Source: Cenococcum geophilum 1.58
Lineage: Eukaryota; Ascomycota; Dothideomycetes; Gloniales; Gloniaceae
DNA length: 64,000 nucleotides
NCBI GenBank assembly: GCA_001692895.1
Contig: KV748199.1
Location: 2,046,001-2,110,000 of the forward strand
Reading direction: 5' to 3'
Shown: piece by piece, positions 62,993-64,000 of the stretch
Numbering within the stretch: position 1 is the first letter of the stretch
Layout: every line of letters begins with the position of its first letter
Translations under genes and position numbers: made by a program
Notes under the pieces: model-generated
Databases searched by the model: none
Told to the model about the DNA's origin: nothing
What the model saw: only the letters and a program-made list of their open reading frames with translations

Positions 62993-63470
62993 CGAATGAG
63001 CGAGTCGTCTCTACGGCAGAGAAGCATTAGAGCTGTTTGATAACTCGACAGAAAAGACACGTCTGCAATAGATATGCTTACGGTTTAGATTGTTATTATG
63101 AATCAATCGCCGGTCACAAAGATAGCGATCGAGGAATATGCTGTGCAAATCGACCACTCTTGTTTTGACGAGAATTGCGTTTCTTACGCAACGTACTCGG
63201 AGCGATAGGTAAGGCTCGTGTGTCTGCGTCCTGCATAGGGGAGAAAGAAGGGAGCTTTACACTGAGGAAAGGCGCTGATGACGCGGTGAAATTGGTTGTG
63301 AAGGCAAGTGGCTGAGAAGTCTGTTAGTATCACGTGCAGAAATGAACGCCTTGCTTACGGAGGGATTGCGCGAAAAGAGATTTCTCCTTCCTTTTTAGGA
63401 AAAGTGTCCTTTTGGTGCCAAGACCCCACCAAAAATCAACTCAACCAACTCAATTGAAGCTTTTGATACT
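62993..63470. other. 5' flank of the kinase gene
   Basis: This has normal base composition and no open frame of note on either strand beyond shadows. It presumably holds the kinase promoter. No clear TATA box or known operator was recognised. Confidence 0.4.
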
Positions 63471-64000
63471 AATATATTGCCTATATAGCTTCCAAATCGT
63501 AGTGTTCTACGGTTTAACGTTCACGTAATTTACCTCGTTCTATCGCATCTTATATTCTATAGGTTTTTGAGGTTTTTAAGGCCTTAATTACCTCTACTGT
63601 TCTTGGCTTTCTACCTAGCTCTCTACTACCTAAATCTCTACTACCTAATTACGATTATTTTTTTAGCGTCTTTAATTATAGAGCTGTCGATCTGCAATTA
63701 AGCTAGGGCCTTAAGTATTTTAACATAGATTTAGAACGATTATATTAACTAATTTTTACCACTCTTTTTTAGTGATTTCCTTAATTTCCTTATGGCTCTA
63801 TATAGGAAGGAAGGGTTATAGGTAGGCGTTAGGTATACCATAGTAATTGCGTAATATCTCGTAGCCTATTTAAAGCACCTTAACAATTATAGAAAGCTTA
63901 TAATTAGCTTCCTTACGGAGTGTTACGGTACCGTAACGGATCTAGTTAGGGGGGCCGCTTAGAAGTCAGTGCCACCTCGTGCACGGTCCTAGGTCATGCA
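63471..64000. other. RIP-altered AT-rich sequence at the right edge
   Basis: TA-rich sequence with no recognisable frame. The run CTACTACCTA repeats near 63626-63655. The last 80 bases become GC-richer after a palindrome at 63922-63937. Confidence 0.35.
63922..63937. repeat. Perfect 16 bp palindrome
   Basis: GTTACGGTACCGTAAC is its own reverse complement. It shares TGTTACGG with the start of the Y-family LTRs. It could be two abutting LTR ends or a protein-binding site. Confidence 0.5.

Overview
The window is a repeat-dense, AT-rich block from a filamentous ascomycete (Pezizomycotina). Four observations support this. Almost every repeat copy differs from its relatives by C/T and G/A transitions, and sense frames are riddled with TAA/TAG where CAA, CAG or TGG would be expected, which is the signature of repeat-induced point mutation (RIP). 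The repeats are Ty3/gypsy LTR elements, several with chromodomains, plus a poly(A)-tailed LINE. The only intact host gene encodes a fungal-specific FunK1-type kinase. That gene has introns of 50 and 55 bp, typical of filamentous fungi. I cannot name the species.

Layout. 1-5651: 3' part of a gypsy element (X-A, + strand), which lies inside an older copy of the same family (X-B, 5652-18238). X-B is also split by a complete chromovirus (Y1, 5904-13808, - strand). 18239-21560: unrecognised degenerate sequence around a GC-richer island holding four N bases. 21561-45099: one LINE tail cut into three pieces by Y2 (22084-30004, + strand) and Y3 (30952-45035, - strand). Y3 is itself split by a second chromovirus type, Z (32001-38188, - strand). 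45213-48586: a third gypsy family (W0 and W1, - strand). 48587-49306: a MITE-like element little touched by RIP. 49307-50370: C-terminal tail of a pogo/Fot-like transposase. 50370-59105: 3' end of another W copy (W2, + strand), split inside its LTR by Y4 (51013-58989, + strand). 59106-60340: RIP-altered remnants, with a possible solo LTR and a Helitron-like 3' end. 60341-63470: a GC-normal island carrying the FunK1 gene (60647-62992, - strand). 63470-64000: RIP-altered DNA again.

The target-site duplications are mostly readable: TTATR for Y1, CTARA for Y2, TATAG for Y3, CTAAT for Z and GTTTT for Y4. They give a relative order of insertion: X-B before X-A and Y1; LINE before Y2 and Y3; Y3 before Z; W2 before Y4; W0 before W1. 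No retroelement here has usable open frames; they are fossils.

The most unusual item is in family X. Both copies carry, between integrase and the element's 3' end, about 3.3 kb of former coding sequence. Its C-terminal part reads like a 2-oxoglutarate/Fe(II) dioxygenase-type fold, which is not a normal part of a gypsy element. No tRNA, rRNA or CRISPR array was seen.
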